From contig CANQED010000008.1 in assembly GCA_947594425.1 (NCBI GenBank), forward strand, positions 45,264 to 109,263: DNA of 64,000 nucleotides, read 5' to 3'. Below the pieces are notes generated by a model. That model searched no databases, had not been told where the DNA came from, and was given only the letters and a program-made list of their open reading frames with translations. The number at the start of each line of letters is the position of its first letter. Position 1 is the first letter of the stretch. The DNA is from an uncultured Ruminiclostridium sp. (GTDB lineage Bacteria; Bacillota; Clostridia; Oscillospirales; Ruminococcaceae). A program made the translations under genes and the position numbers. Shown piece by piece: positions 27,549 to 37,742 of this stretch.

Positions 27549-30500
27549 TTAATTCTCCTTTTCTGGTTGGGATAAAATAATTTTTGCTATATCATATCCC
27601 TTGTTGCATTCTGCATGAAATTGTTCACCATGAAAATCGGGACACTCATTGCAGTCCTTATAAATATTAGAGCCACAAGGCATTTTCTTGGGAAAAATAT
27701 CAACGTTTTCCGAGATACTGTCATCCGATACAAACCATTCAAAATCTCCATATTTTGAAATGTCGTCGACAGCCTCGTTAACCATTTTATCATAATAGGA
27801 ACGATCTATATCGTTCTCTTTGCCAAGCTGCTTCACCATTTCAGACTCAAGCCATCGATACCCTTTGGAGCCAGTTGCGGCAGAATATCCTTTTTCTCCG
27901 GATTTGCTCAAATTTTCACGAAGTAGGACACCGCCATTGCATCCGGGCTTTATTGGGCAAAATTGACCCACTTTACCTATAAAACGATAATTGTGTTCGC
28001 CGTCCGGCAAATTCTCATTCATATCCAAATATAAAGCACTGCTAACAGATTTTGTTTCACACATGTCTTCAAAGACGATTTGTTCTTTACTAAAAAGCGA
28101 TTTGAAAACATAAGGAACTTGAAATTGTGTTCCGGTGGCCGCCCACTCTCCCGCATGTTTTCCTTCCTTATACTTGGCAATATAAACGGCATCGTTAACC
28201 AAACACATACGATCGTATGTAGCCTCATGTTCAAAGTTATATCCATACTCTTTTCCGTAATCTATCACAAATCGAATAATTTCAGGAGTAGCATCCGGAA
28301 TTTTGATTGAGTCCGTTTTGATATGAGCAACGGTAAAACCCCGTTCTTGAACCTCGTGTTTAAGATTAATCATGAACAGAGCTCCCCGCTTTGCTACAAT
28401 ATTGTCTTTATTACGATTATCTCGGAATGGGTTTTCAAAGTTTGCCGACGTTAATCCGTAAACTGAATTAATGGCGATTTTCAGAGCCTGAGCCAAATCG
28501 GTTGCCGCGTTTTCATCGGTTAAGTATTTCGCCAATTTCCCACCAAGCATTTTTTTGGCAGTTTCAAAATCTTTATGCTTGATGGCAATTCGCGCATCAA
28601 GAATTTCCTTAAATCGCCGAGTGTACTCATCTCCAAATAGATTTTCAGCAACAATGCTGCTCGGATGCATTGACGCAATATCCAGTAATGCCACATTTAC
28701 ATACATGCCGGGTTCGGCATACACATAACCCCCTTCTCCTACTTCTTCGCCGAAATATCTAGACACTCCGTTTTCATATTTGTATCCCGGAAATATCGGC
28801 CTTCCGTCTTTATCAAATATGGTATATTCGTTATGTGCAAGATTGGAATGAAAGCACTCTTCGGTTTTGGAAATATCTTCGCTTCCTCCCAAATTCCGAT
28901 AGTTAAATTGCTCTTGCGGCTTACGGTTTCCGCCAAATATAATTTTAGTAGTTAAAGAGTTAGTTGTGTCGTTTACTGTCATTCCTGCTACGTCAGCCAG
29001 AATTTGTCTTGCTGTAAAATCGGCTTTTCTGGCATTAAATACCGCTTCAGTTGCAAGAACATCATTGTCGCAATATTCAGCAACCTTTGTCCACATTTCT
29101 TCGGGTACCGGCTGATCCCACGGCAGTCCGAGTTCTTGGTGGTGGATACCCAATTCAATTTCAAATTTTTTAAGCGATTGCTTTTTACTTGAAAAATCGT
29201 AGACATCGGTGTATGAAACGTTATACGCTTCGGCAAAGAAACAATTAGGATCACCATTTATTATTTTTTGAGAAAGTTCATACAACTGCTCATTGCTATA
29301 TCCAAGAAGCCGACCGTAAAGAATATGATTGTCGTATCTACGGCAGTTAAAGCCAACAAGGCGAAATTGCATAAGATTTTCTATTTCTTCTGAAGTAGGG
29401 TTTATCATTCTTACAACAGGTTTGTCTTTTCCTTGTATTTTCCAATTAACCAAAAACAAATTTGGAAATACTTCGACATCATAGAATATCAATTTTGTAT
29501 CGGTCGAGTCTACAGTGTCGGATGGCTCGTCTGACTTGAATTTCATTTTATTGACGAGTTTTATGCAATAATCGGATTGATGAGTGCTTCCTGCCGCAAA
29601 GGAAAGTATAACTCCGCGTAGGTCAGTGACATCGTAAGTAATCCCTCCCGAATATGCGTCATTTAGTAACTTGTTAATGAAATCAATACTCGACTTTGTG
29701 TCTGCATGAAATTCCTTGTTTAAATTTCTTTTGATAAGGGCTCTTAGCTTTTTTTCGCTTTTAATGCCCTCAAAATTCACCATTTTCTTTTCTCCTTTCA
29801 ACGGAAGCCCCGAGCTTATAACTGCAATTGGTAAATTATTGCATTTTGCAAGTTTGCGCCTTAATGAGCTTTTTCCGGTAAAGACTTTAATTTCTATATG
29901 CTGATCAACAAGCCTCCCAAGTTTGGAAACATCTCCGTCATAAATATAATGTAGATGTATGCCTTTTCCGCTCTTGCTAAGCTCGGCATAAGTTGGAGGC
30001 CACTTTTCTGCTTCGGCAATATTTTTTTCGAGTGATTTCTCTCCATTTATGTCAGCAATATCAAAGTCTATAACTATATGCTCTTCCGGAGGTTTTACAT
30101 AATGGAGTTTGGTCGTGTCTAGTTCAGAAAGTACAGAGGTTACTTTATTCCAGCTTTCTAACGGTACTCCGTTTTGTGATGCGTATTGAGCAGGACAATT
30201 ACCACAAATATCATCAAATAAAGAATGTTGCTCTTTTAAAACAATATAATTTGTAGATTTTTTGCCCGTTTTATTAAAATCTTCACCATATACGTTGAAT
30301 TTATCGGTTCTGAAGCCTTCATAATAACTTCTAACTCTTGAACCGTCATCAATGATTGACCGATCTTTATAATCTCTAAAATAATTTTTTAATTCTTCCT
30401 TGAAAGCTCTTTGTGCAAGCGGATATGCCACCTTTGCCTCTTCGCAATAGGTCTTATACATTTCCCACGCAGCTTTGAGGGTAGTTTTGTCCTCGGTTTT

Positions 30501-31595
30501 AAAAACGTGATATGAATCAGACACGAAGTTGTAAAAATCGTTAGACGCGCCAAGCATAGAAATAGGAACATAGCCGTCATACGCATTAGGATTTTGCAAA
30601 TATACCTCACGACACCTGTAAGCTATAGATCCGAGCTCGAATTTTATCTGTTTAACGGCAATATCATATTCTTCCTCATCTAATCTATTTCCCGTCGGAG
30701 ATACATCTATAAGTCTACGTATCAGCCCCGATTTTGCATCCGTTATTTTAACAGGTTTATTAGTTCCAATAAAAAGAAAGCAGTTAAAACGATTGGTGTA
30801 AGTACTTTTAAACTTTTCATTTACCGTCATAAGCTCATGAGAAACAAGGCTATTAAGACGAGTATTATCCTCTATTCTTGACAAATCTCCATCGTGTTGA
30901 ATTGCTACTAAGGGATTGCTTTTAAACGCCTCAAGAGCAAACGAGTTTGTCGACGAGCCGAGGGCTTTGGCGTCAAAGGCGGTATAATAGCCATCGAATA
31001 GTTGTTGAATAATATTTAAGACAGTAGATTTTCCCGACTTAGGTTCACCGTAGAACACCATAAACTTTTGTATTCTTTTAGATTCACCCGCAACCACAGC
31101 TCCGATAGCCCATTCAATCTTGCGACGCTCGTCCTCTGAATATAAAACATTCATCAGCTTGTTATATGCATCACATTTTCCTTCTTTCAAAGGATAGTTA
31201 AGCCGTTTTGAGGCATAATCGGTTTTAACAGTTTTAGTGTCGGAAAATATAAGCTTCTCGTCAAGCATATGGAATGAATCGCGCATCTGGCGCTGACAGT
31301 ACTTATGCCATTTATCAATCATTCCGGATTCCGCATCCCACATATGCATAATCTTTACGGGCGCGTCAAAATGGTCATAGTTTTCTTTAGCATATCTATC
31401 AAGCTCACTATCTATTAACTGCAACGCATCCTGCTCATCGGTTGACCATAAACCTCGTTCCTCAATCCATATAGCGTAAAAATCTCCGCCTCTTATCATA
31501 AGGTCGGAACTCTTTTTAATTATGAATTTCGGATAGATTTCTACTACTCCGCGTTTTGTCGTATTACGCGCTGAAATCATTAAAAAGTCGATCAT
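27549..31595 (-). CDS. Replicase fusion: SF3 helicase + AEP-like primase segment + family B DNA polymerase
   Basis: 1348 aa. N-terminal [17 protein letters not shown]...[26 protein letters not shown]. Middle [10 protein letters not shown]...[18 protein letters not shown]-terminal [11 protein letters not shown] (exonuclease), [36 protein letters not shown]. Confidence 0.8.
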   Translation of the reverse strand: MIDFLMISARNTTKRGVVEIYPKFIIKKSSDLMIRGGDFYAIWIEERGLWSTDEQDALQLIDSELDRYAKENYDHFDAPVKIMHMWDAESGMIDKWHKYCQRQMRDSFHMLDEKLIFSDTKTVKTDYASKRLNYPLKEGKCDAYNKLMNVLYSEDERRKIEWAIGAVVAGESKRIQKFMVFYGEPKSGKSTVLNIIQQLFDGYYTAFDAKALGSSTNSFALEAFKSNPLVAIQHDGDLSRIEDNTRLNSLVSHELMTVNEKFKSTYTNRFNCFLFIGTNKPVKITDAKSGLIRRLIDVSPTGNRLDEEEYDIAVKQIKFELGSIAYRCREVYLQNPNAYDGYVPISMLGASNDFYNFVSDSYHVFKTEDKTTLKAAWEMYKTYCEEAKVAYPLAQRAFKEELKNYFRDYKDRSIIDDGSRVRSYYEGFRTDKFNVYGEDFNKTGKKSTNYIVLKEQHSLFDDICGNCPAQYASQNGVPLESWNKVTSVLSELDTTKLHYVKPPEEHIVIDFDIADINGEKSLEKNIAEAEKWPPTYAELSKSGKGIHLHYIYDGDVSKLGRLVDQHIEIKVFTGKSSLRRKLAKCNNLPIAVISSGLPLKGEKKMVNFEGIKSEKKLRALIKRNLNKEFHADTKSSIDFINKLLNDAYSGGITYDVTDLRGVILSFAAGSTHQSDYCIKLVNKMKFKSDEPSDTVDSTDTKLIFYDVEVFPNLFLVNWKIQGKDKPVVRMINPTSEEIENLMQFRLVGFNCRRYDNHILYGRLLGYSNEQLYELSQKIINGDPNCFFAEAYNVSYTDVYDFSSKKQSLKKFEIELGIHHQELGLPWDQPVPEEMWTKVAEYCDNDVLATEAVFNARKADFTARQILADVAGMTVNDTTNSLTTKIIFGGNRKPQEQFNYRNLGGSEDISKTEECFHSNLAHNEYTIFDKDGRPIFPGYKYENGVSRYFGEEVGEGGYVYAEPGMYVNVALLDIASMHPSSIVAENLFGDEYTRRFKEILDARIAIKHKDFETAKKMLGGKLAKYLTDENAATDLAQALKIAINSVYGLTSANFENPFRDNRNKDNIVAKRGALFMINLKHEVQERGFTVAHIKTDSIKIPDATPEIIRFVIDYGKEYGYNFEHEATYDRMCLVNDAVYIAKYKEGKHAGEWAATGTQFQVPYVFKSLFSKEQIVFEDMCETKSVSSALYLDMNENLPDGEHNYRFIGKVGQFCPIKPGCNGGVLLRENLSKSGEKGYSAATGSKGYRWLESEMVKQLGKENDIDRSYYDKMVNEAVDDISKYGDFEWFVSDDSISENVDIFPKKMPCGSNIYKDCNECPDFHGEQFHAECNKGYDIAKIILSQPEKEN

Positions 31596-31824
31596 CGCAT
31601 TTCTTTACGTTTCCTTTCTTTATTTTGGAAATTTCTCTTTTTAGATTTTCTATATCGTTATGCTGTTTTTGTAACGTAATACTTGTCGATAAAACATAAA
31701 ATATCATAGCCATAGACAAAATGTTAACACTTCTTTTCATCTTTGTTTGACTATTAGCAATGATTAAGACCGTATGCTCTATCCTATCCATATTTCTGAA
31801 AATATAATTTACAATGCTACTCAC
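31564..31824 (-). CDS. Hypothetical small membrane-associated protein
   Basis: 86 aa with one hydrophobic segment and a coiled segment. Confidence 0.5.
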   Translation of the reverse strand: MSSIVNYIFRNMDRIEHTVLIIANSQTKMKRSVNILSMAMIFYVLSTSITLQKQHNDIENLKREISKIKKGNVKKCDDRLFNDFSA

Positions 31825-31827
31825 GTA

Positions 31828-32049
31828 TCACACCTCCTTATTAAATCGTTTCAAAAAATGGCTTAACGTTTCGAGCGCCCAGTCAGACCGATCATTAAAA
31901 GTAAAAACATACGTTTCTTTAAATGAAGCTTTCTTGTCATCGCATCGTACTCGAATTGCATTTTTTCCATGCGGAAAATATGTTACGTTTTCACCAAGCA
32001 AGTGAGGCAATATTTCCTTAAAATGCCTAAAAACATCAGCATGAGTCAT
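31828..32049 (-). CDS. Hypothetical protein
   Basis: MTHADVFRHFKEILPHLLGENVTYFPHGKNAIRVR...; start inferred (ATGA overlap with upstream gene). Confidence 0.55.
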   Translation of the reverse strand: MTHADVFRHFKEILPHLLGENVTYFPHGKNAIRVRCDDKKASFKETYVFTFNDRSDWALETLSHFLKRFNKEV

Positions 32050-32618
32050 TGAGTTTCCCTCCGTTCGTAAAAATCCATTTCTGCTAGGTACCAACACATT
32101 TGATACCATATCTCTGCGCAACGCATATCTTTTTGATTTTCCTTAAGAGTAAACAATCCGCCCTTTCCGTTTTTTTGGTATCGTCTATTTAGAAAATTAC
32201 ATATCTTACGGTTCACATAGTTCTCAATATAATTTTCATCATACATAGCTCTCAACCCTAAACTGTCTATCATGCCCCAGAACCATTGCCCGGTTCGATT
32301 GCCTTTATCCGGGTCGTCCATAATGTGCTCTTCGCATCTGAGTGACAAGGCAACCATCATTTCAAGCACACTACAAGGTCGGTCATCAAGGCAATAAGCC
32401 GCTTGAGATTGGGAATATAATTCCTCTCTTGCAAACCTATACCGAAGATCTATTCCATCTTCCTCTCTGTTGGCATCCATCGCAACGGTATAATTAAAAT
32501 CCGTATAAAACAAACGAACCAGCAGCTTATGATACGAATATCCCTTTGTATATTCGACTCCTTGAATGAGTTTGCATATCCATTCAAAATATCGGTCGAC
32601 AATCTCGTCCTTTGACAT
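32046..32618 (-). CDS. Hypothetical protein
   Basis: 190 aa ORF in operon. Confidence 0.6.
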   Translation of the reverse strand: MSKDEIVDRYFEWICKLIQGVEYTKGYSYHKLLVRLFYTDFNYTVAMDANREEDGIDLRYRFAREELYSQSQAAYCLDDRPCSVLEMMVALSLRCEEHIMDDPDKGNRTGQWFWGMIDSLGLRAMYDENYIENYVNRKICNFLNRRYQKNGKGGLFTLKENQKDMRCAEIWYQMCWYLAEMDFYERRETQ

Positions 32619-32629
32619 TCATAGACCAC

Positions 32630-33118
32630 CTACCTGTTTTTCGCAATATCCGAATATTTTCTGCTATCTAAAAGTATCTCAAAATCACATTTTTGATTAT
32701 CATTTCTGACAAAAACAGAATCATCCTCGTACTCGCCGAAACATTGTAAAGCGTGTTTACCTATGAGGCTCTCCGAATCCGATACTATTTCGTCATTGTC
32801 ATCGGCAAGCACCCCATCGCTATAGTACATAAGAGTTATTGTTTCATATTCGGCCACATCACCAAAATCATCAGGTGATATGACATAGGGTTCAAATTTC
32901 TCATCTTCCGAACCACACGAATGGCGTCCCAAGCAAGGCTTTTTTGGAGCGTCAGTTGTTTCAACAGCTCGACGCTTAGCGAAAACCTCTTTGACCGATT
33001 TAATTTCCTCCTCAGAAATTTGTTCATATTTTCTTTTTGTAAGACGAGCGCCAAAAATGCTACCAGCGGTTGCTCCCGCAATAAAAGCAATCAAAAATAT
33101 AAATTTATTCGAGCTCAT
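32630..33118 (-). CDS. Single-pass membrane protein
   Basis: 162 aa, N-terminal FIFLIAFIAGATAGSIFGARL, acidic C-terminus. Confidence 0.6.
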   Translation of the reverse strand: MSSNKFIFLIAFIAGATAGSIFGARLTKRKYEQISEEEIKSVKEVFAKRRAVETTDAPKKPCLGRHSCGSEDEKFEPYVISPDDFGDVAEYETITLMYYSDGVLADDNDEIVSDSESLIGKHALQCFGEYEDDSVFVRNDNQKCDFEILLDSRKYSDIAKNR

Positions 33119-33251
33119 TTTTATTTTCCTCCTTATTAATAGTCATAACAGTTAGTGCTAGACCGCCAAAAAGCATTGACACGCTCAGCAGAGCGCCGCC
33201 AATTATATGACGTTTTCTATTAGTGTTCAGAATATAATCCAGCAAAGACAT
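33105..33251 (-). CDS. Small membrane protein
   Basis: MSLLDYILNTNRKRHIIGGALLSVSMLFGGLALTVMTINKEENKNELE (start inferred). Confidence 0.55.
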   Translation of the reverse strand: MSLLDYILNTNRKRHIIGGALLSVSMLFGGLALTVMTINKEENKNELE

Positions 33252-33274
33252 AAAATTTTCTATACTATTCACTT

Positions 33275-33376
33275 TTATCGTTGACCCCCTTTTGAAAGAA
33301 CAGCGATACCACTTACAAAGCAAATTCCAGCCATCGCGGCAAGAGCGTAGGACACAAACATTAAAGTGCTATTCAT
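33275..33376 (-). CDS. 33-aa membrane protein (below the ORF-track cutoff)
   Basis: Translated by eye: MNSTLMFVSYALAAMAGICFVSGIAVLSKGGQR*, RBS gaaaggagataacg upstream. Confidence 0.5.
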   Translation of the reverse strand: MNSTLMFVSYALAAMAGICFVSGIAVLSKGGQR

Positions 33377-33394
33377 AATCGTTATCTCCTTTCA

Positions 33395-34354
33395 TTAACA
33401 TACGCCAATGTTTACATCTTCAATAGAATTTATTATAGGACCGTCAACGTTAAAGTCAAGAAGGATGCTTCTTTCCCGTCCGTTCACAAAATCACGAGCA
33501 CCCTCGCGATAAATTTCGTATATGCCGAAATCAACATAATTGTCGCCGTTATGCTTAGGATCATTAGGCTTATATAGCCAACCGACCACCTGTCCGGCTT
33601 TTGTCGGACTAATGCCGAGTCGCTCATATACCTCGTTCAGGAATAAATATCCGCGTGCTTTTAATTTGTCGTTTGCATAATTTTGTTCGGATCTAAGGAA
33701 CATTAAATTGTATTCGGAATCTTTTTCCCAACCTTCGCAACCATCGTCAAAGAACCTTGCATAATCACTGTAATCATGGGCAACCTCGGTAATATCAACG
33801 GTTTTCTTTTCAGTTTTTTCTCTTCCTTTTTCGTCCACGGTGTGTTCCTCTATTTCCTTAGACTTAAGATTATACTTTAATTCACGATCTACTCGCTCAC
33901 CAAACCGTGCCGTAACACGTTCGCGATATTCTTTAAAGCTGCGGTCAATTGCCGCATAAGCCGCTGTCAGTGCGACGCTTCTTTTCTTTAAAATACCTAT
34001 TGCGGAAAGAACGGCTACTATTGATAAAGAGCCGACAATTATAGAAGAAACATATAATTTTGCAAAACCCAGCCCTGTTTGAATATACACAATTGCTAAA
34101 TCTTTTTTTAAGTCTTCACGAGTATAGTTCTCACTAAAGTTCTCACTTTTTTGCACCTCACGAATGGGTTCAAGGTCTTTATGGGCTTTGTCAAGGACTG
34201 AACTTATCTTGGTGGTCGCTTTGCAAGCCAATATAGTGCTTGTAATCGCTCCGCAAATTCCAACAGCCACTAATATTTCAGGGCTATGTTTCTTCAGTCC
34301 AAATATAATTTTGTTAAACCCTCTTTCGGCTTTCGCCATTAATTCATTTTTCAT
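33395..34354 (-). CDS. Two-TM phage membrane protein, paralog 1 (DUF6353-like by eye)
   Basis: 'KKHSPEILVAVGICGAITSTILACKATTKISSVLDKA' and a second TM 'LYVSSIIVGSLSIVAVLSAIGILKKRSVALTAAYAAIDRSFKEYRERV'. Confidence 0.65.
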   Translation of the reverse strand: MKNELMAKAERGFNKIIFGLKKHSPEILVAVGICGAITSTILACKATTKISSVLDKAHKDLEPIREVQKSENFSENYTREDLKKDLAIVYIQTGLGFAKLYVSSIIVGSLSIVAVLSAIGILKKRSVALTAAYAAIDRSFKEYRERVTARFGERVDRELKYNLKSKEIEEHTVDEKGREKTEKKTVDITEVAHDYSDYARFFDDGCEGWEKDSEYNLMFLRSEQNYANDKLKARGYLFLNEVYERLGISPTKAGQVVGWLYKPNDPKHNGDNYVDFGIYEIYREGARDFVNGRERSILLDFNVDGPIINSIEDVNIGVC

Positions 34355-34377
34355 AGTTTAAAATTCTCCTTTTTAAT

Positions 34378-35004
34378 TTAATTTAAGGGCAGTGCCCTTG
34401 CCCTCGGCAACTTCAATAAATATCCGTCTCTAACTCGTATAATGCTTGCATTATGAATATCAGTCCAACCGTATTTATTGTCGGTATAATTTCCGCTTAC
34501 ACCACACAAGTCGTATAAATCCGCAACACTGGCAATATCATACATTGATATAAGTTCGTCCATGCGAGCAAGTACTTCTTCAGCCTCTCCCCGATTGTCG
34601 AAGACAATATCGTCATAGCTGTACCAACTTTTAACAGTTGTTCTATTACATTCACGATCGTCTTTTTCGGCATAATAATCACGATATGATATTCGAGAAG
34701 CCGTATGCCGTTTAGACGGTTCGTCTTTTTCTCCCCATAAAAGCATTCTTAACATTTTTATTCCGTTGGCAAAAATATCATCTATTGCTTTTTTGGCAGC
34801 GGGTATTAATACCTCTGACAAAATATAAGACTTTATATCTCCTATATCGTCAGAAAGAAAAACGTCGGCAAATTTTCTTATCTCGTTTTTCTTTTTTATT
34901 TTGATATTGCCATCTATCGCTTTCTCTACTTTTTTGTTGCGAACGGGCGCGGATGAATCGTCTTTAGACACTTGATTGCGAGAGTTAGGAATATCATTAC
35001 TCAT
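34378..35004 (-). CDS. Hypothetical early protein
   Basis: 208 aa; shares peptide IRKFADVFL with the 26297..26944 product. Confidence 0.6.
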   Translation of the reverse strand: MSNDIPNSRNQVSKDDSSAPVRNKKVEKAIDGNIKIKKKNEIRKFADVFLSDDIGDIKSYILSEVLIPAAKKAIDDIFANGIKMLRMLLWGEKDEPSKRHTASRISYRDYYAEKDDRECNRTTVKSWYSYDDIVFDNRGEAEEVLARMDELISMYDIASVADLYDLCGVSGNYTDNKYGWTDIHNASIIRVRDGYLLKLPRARALPLN

Positions 35005-35098
35005 TATTTAATCAACTCCTTTCGTTTTAGCTAACAAAAAAACAAAAAGAAGAGATGTTCTGTTTTAGACATCCCATCCCTTCTTTTTGCTAATCCGA

Positions 35099-35389
35099 TT
35101 AATTATCGACCTGTTCAAGCTTTTCAGATTCATCGAATATCTCGTATGCGCCAGTGTCAGTATCGAATAACGTGGTCTCAATTTCTTTGCGTTTTTTTCG
35201 TGATTTGATTTTTCTTATGATAGGCTTTACCGCATATTTGTAAACCGTAGTCGTAACTACAGCCACCGCAATGGTGCCGCCGAAGCCTATCATAAACATC
35301 GCAAAACATGCCGCAGAATTTGAACTTAAAACCTCCTCCGTTGCTTCGTTTACCTCTTTGTCAGTCAAGATTTCGTTTAGTTCCATCAT
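35099..35389 (-). CDS. Small membrane protein
   Basis: 96 aa, 'FAMFMIGFGGTIAVAVVTTTVYKYAVKPIIRKIKSRKKRKEIE'. Confidence 0.6.
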   Translation of the reverse strand: MMELNEILTDKEVNEATEEVLSSNSAACFAMFMIGFGGTIAVAVVTTTVYKYAVKPIIRKIKSRKKRKEIETTLFDTDTGAYEIFDESEKLEQVDN

Positions 35390-35428
35390 CTATTCTCCTT
35401 TCGGTTTGATAATTTTTACGGATTTCTC

Positions 35429-35453
35429 CATAATATAAATTGTTTTTTTTGCG
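35429..35453 (-). promoter_or_regulatory. 25-bp conserved early motif, instance 3
   Basis: Minus strand CGCAAAAAAAACAATTTATATTATG, 40 nt upstream of the 35389 start. Confidence 0.75.
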
Positions 35454-35457
35454 TTTT

Positions 35458-36219
35458 TCAGTTTGGATAATACTCTGGAGCAGTTCTGTATCTAAGTACC
35501 AAACAAGGCGTACCGTTTTCATCAAGCTGGGAACTGAATTCTAAATCTATATATGCCTTATCGATACGCCAACACAAATAATCTCCGATTGGTATTTCAG
35601 ATAATCCTATCTCAGAATAAAATTCATTAAGCGATATAAACATCTCGCTCCTCATTTGACGGTTTAAATCGTTTTCCGCCTTTTTAAGCTTATTAATATC
35701 AGATTTAAAATATCTTCCTGAAATAGCATCATAGCAAAGGGTATCGCCTTTAGTGGTGATTATAATTTCATGTTCAGACACGGGATCATTTTTGATTTTA
35801 TCTTTTGCTATAGCATCGTACACCGCCTGCTCCTTTTTCTCACCGACGGTTTCAATAACCTTTTCTTGGTACTCGCGCATGGCCGTTTCAGAAAGGGTAT
35901 AAGCAGTTGCAAGCGCCGCATGACGTCGAGTGCTAACCGAAGCAGCACTTATTAGACATATTATTGACACCGTTCCCATAATCATAGGCGGTATATAGCA
36001 AGTCCATGCAGTCTTCACGGTTTCTGCAAAAGTAAGCTTATCCTCTTTTTCATTTCTTTTCTCGTCAAGCATAGAGAGTGCTTTTGGCGTCGCGCGAACC
36101 GCCATAACAACCGTAGTTATCATGCCGGCTATTCCCATACCGGTTAATATTTCCGGGCTATGCTTTTTTATAGCACTTTTTACGCTGTAAAAAAGCTTGT
36201 TAATTTTAATATTATTCAT
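35458..36219 (-). CDS. Two-TM phage membrane protein, paralog 2 (DUF6353-like by eye)
   Basis: 'KKHSPEILTGMGIAGMITTVVMAVRATPKALSMLDEKRNEKEDKLTFAETVKTAWTCYIPPMIMGTVSIICLISAASVSTRRHAALATAY'. Confidence 0.7.
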   Translation of the reverse strand: MNNIKINKLFYSVKSAIKKHSPEILTGMGIAGMITTVVMAVRATPKALSMLDEKRNEKEDKLTFAETVKTAWTCYIPPMIMGTVSIICLISAASVSTRRHAALATAYTLSETAMREYQEKVIETVGEKKEQAVYDAIAKDKIKNDPVSEHEIIITTKGDTLCYDAISGRYFKSDINKLKKAENDLNRQMRSEMFISLNEFYSEIGLSEIPIGDYLCWRIDKAYIDLEFSSQLDENGTPCLVLRYRTAPEYYPN

Positions 36220-36532
36220 TAAAACTCTCCTTTTGATTATTTTCACGCAAATAATTTAAAATATCTTCAGCTATATCAGAGGCGAGATTAAATCTAAAAT
36301 AAATAGCTTGATTTTCCGAATACATAGAATAAAATGTCATCTTGATAATAAAATTTTCAACTATTTCATCTATGGGATCGAATGGACTATCTATTATTAT
36401 TTTAAGCAATTCATCCACTGCCCACTTTGCAAAGCTGTGTTTTTCAGAATATAGGATTTTAGTTGATGTAACTTTTTCATAAATATATTTTTCTGAGTAT
36501 TTCAAAACCGATTGAACAGTTTCGTCATTCAT
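36212..36532 (-). CDS. Hypothetical protein
   Basis: 106 aa ORF. Confidence 0.55.
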   Translation of the reverse strand: MNDETVQSVLKYSEKYIYEKVTSTKILYSEKHSFAKWAVDELLKIIIDSPFDPIDEIVENFIIKMTFYSMYSENQAIYFRFNLASDIAEDILNYLRENNQKESFNE

Positions 36533-36564
36533 AATTCACCTCGTAAAAAGCCAAGGAGTCCTTG

Positions 36565-36765
36565 TTAGGACTCCTTATTATCTTCGTCTTCGTCTTCTTC
36601 CTCTTCTTCATTTTCGTCAAGATGTTCGGATAAAGCGTTGTTAACTTTTTCCGTAATCGTTTCTTCCATCTTCTTTTCATCAGCCCAATCAGACAGAAGC
36701 GTTGCTCCTATTCCAATTCCGGTTGCTAAAAAACCAATGAATTTTATTACGTTTTTACTTAACAT
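36565..36765 (-). CDS. Small membrane protein with acidic tail
   Basis: 66 aa 'LSKNVIKFIGFLATGIGIGATLLSDWADEKK...DENEEEEEDEDEDNKES'. Confidence 0.65.
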   Translation of the reverse strand: MLSKNVIKFIGFLATGIGIGATLLSDWADEKKMEETITEKVNNALSEHLDENEEEEEDEDEDNKES

Positions 36766-36784
36766 AATGGCTCACCTCCTTTCT

Positions 36785-36809
36785 CATAATATAATTTGTA
36801 TAAATTGCG
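36785..36809 (-). promoter_or_regulatory. 25-bp conserved early motif, instance 4
   Basis: Minus strand CGCAATTTATACAAATTATATTATG, 20 nt upstream of the 36765 start. Confidence 0.75.
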
Positions 36810-36868
36810 AGATATTCGATGATACAGGCTATTTGCTTAAGTTAGACTTTTCTTCTTATCGCAATTTA

Positions 36869-37720
36869 TTATTTGTCAACATCAATCCCGGTAATATATC
36901 TGAATATTTCTTTGTCAAAGTTCGGAAGCGATGTAATAACATCTTTTTGTCTATCATTCAGTTTACTCCACCAAATAATTGCAGACTCTGCCGTGTTGTC
37001 AATTTTTTTCAAATAACCGCCTGTTATTTCTGCTTCTGGATGTTTCGCTTTTTCTTCGTCTGTCATGTATTTTAGCAAACAATATTCAAGTACATTTTTC
37101 GGAATCCGATCTAGTAATCTACGGGCTTCACTATTCAGCCAATCTCTATAAGTCCACGGTGACGGTTTATTGAACAGATAGATTTTCGGGCTTTCGGTGT
37201 TAAAGCATCCGTTGGAAAAGCTGCACTTGTTCCAATCGCCGCTGTTCCAATCGCCGCTGTTCCTGTTGCCGCTGTTCCAATCGCCGCTGTTCCAATCGCC
37301 GCTGTTGCAATCGCCGCTGTTGCAATCGCCGCTGTTGCAATCGCCGCTGTTCCTGTTGCCGCTGTTCCTGTTGCCGCTGTTGCAATCGCCGCTGTTGCAA
37401 TCGCCATCATTAACCATTTCGAGTAATTCGACCCATGAAATTTCCCGCACAATCTGAATTTTGTTAGTGCAGTATTTTACACCATCGGAATCGACATCGC
37501 CAAGCGCAAGAACTTCCGCTACTTTGTTTTTAGGGTCAAAGTCATAATGGTATCTGAAACAATCAACGGCCCTTTTACAAAAGTGAAACCCTTGTTTGCA
37601 AATCACCGGTTTTTCATCTTGTTCGTATGTCCGTCCAACTTGGTATTGGAAGGGTTTTCCACCATTGCCGGGGTTGCAAGTCCAATCCGGAAAAAATACT
37701 TTATAACCTTTTGCTGACAT
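36869..37720 (-). CDS. Pentapeptide-repeat protein
   Basis: 283 aa with NSGDC/NSGNR/NSGDW repeats (NSGDCNSGNRNSGNRNSGDCNSGDCNSGDCNSGDWNSGDWNSGNRNSGDWNSGDW). Confidence 0.8.
   Translation of the reverse strand: MSAKGYKVFFPDWTCNPGNGGKPFQYQVGRTYEQDEKPVICKQGFHFCKRAVDCFRYHYDFDPKNKVAEVLALGDVDSDGVKYCTNKIQIVREISWVELLEMVNDGDCNSGDCNSGNRNSGNRNSGDCNSGDCNSGDCNSGDWNSGDWNSGNRNSGDWNSGDWNKCSFSNGCFNTESPKIYLFNKPSPWTYRDWLNSEARRLLDRIPKNVLEYCLLKYMTDEEKAKHPEAEITGGYLKKIDNTAESAIIWWSKLNDRQKDVITSLPNFDKEIFRYITGIDVDK
37226..37405 (-). repeat. 15-bp tandem repeat array encoding the pentapeptide repeats
   Basis: gttccaatcgccgct / gttgcaatcgccgct / gttcctgttgccgct units head to tail. Confidence 0.9.
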
Positions 37721-37742
37721 TTTCTTTATCCTCCATAAATAT

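Noticed and set aside
37226-37405. Possible CRISPR array
   Set aside because: Contiguous 15-bp tandem units with no unique spacers, inside a coding frame.
37135-37457. Repeat-rich alternative-frame ORFs (ATAAIATAAI, QQRRLQQRR, LFQSPLFQSP)
   Set aside because: Other frames of the 15-bp repeat array; the pentapeptide frame is the one in a full-length gene with RBS.
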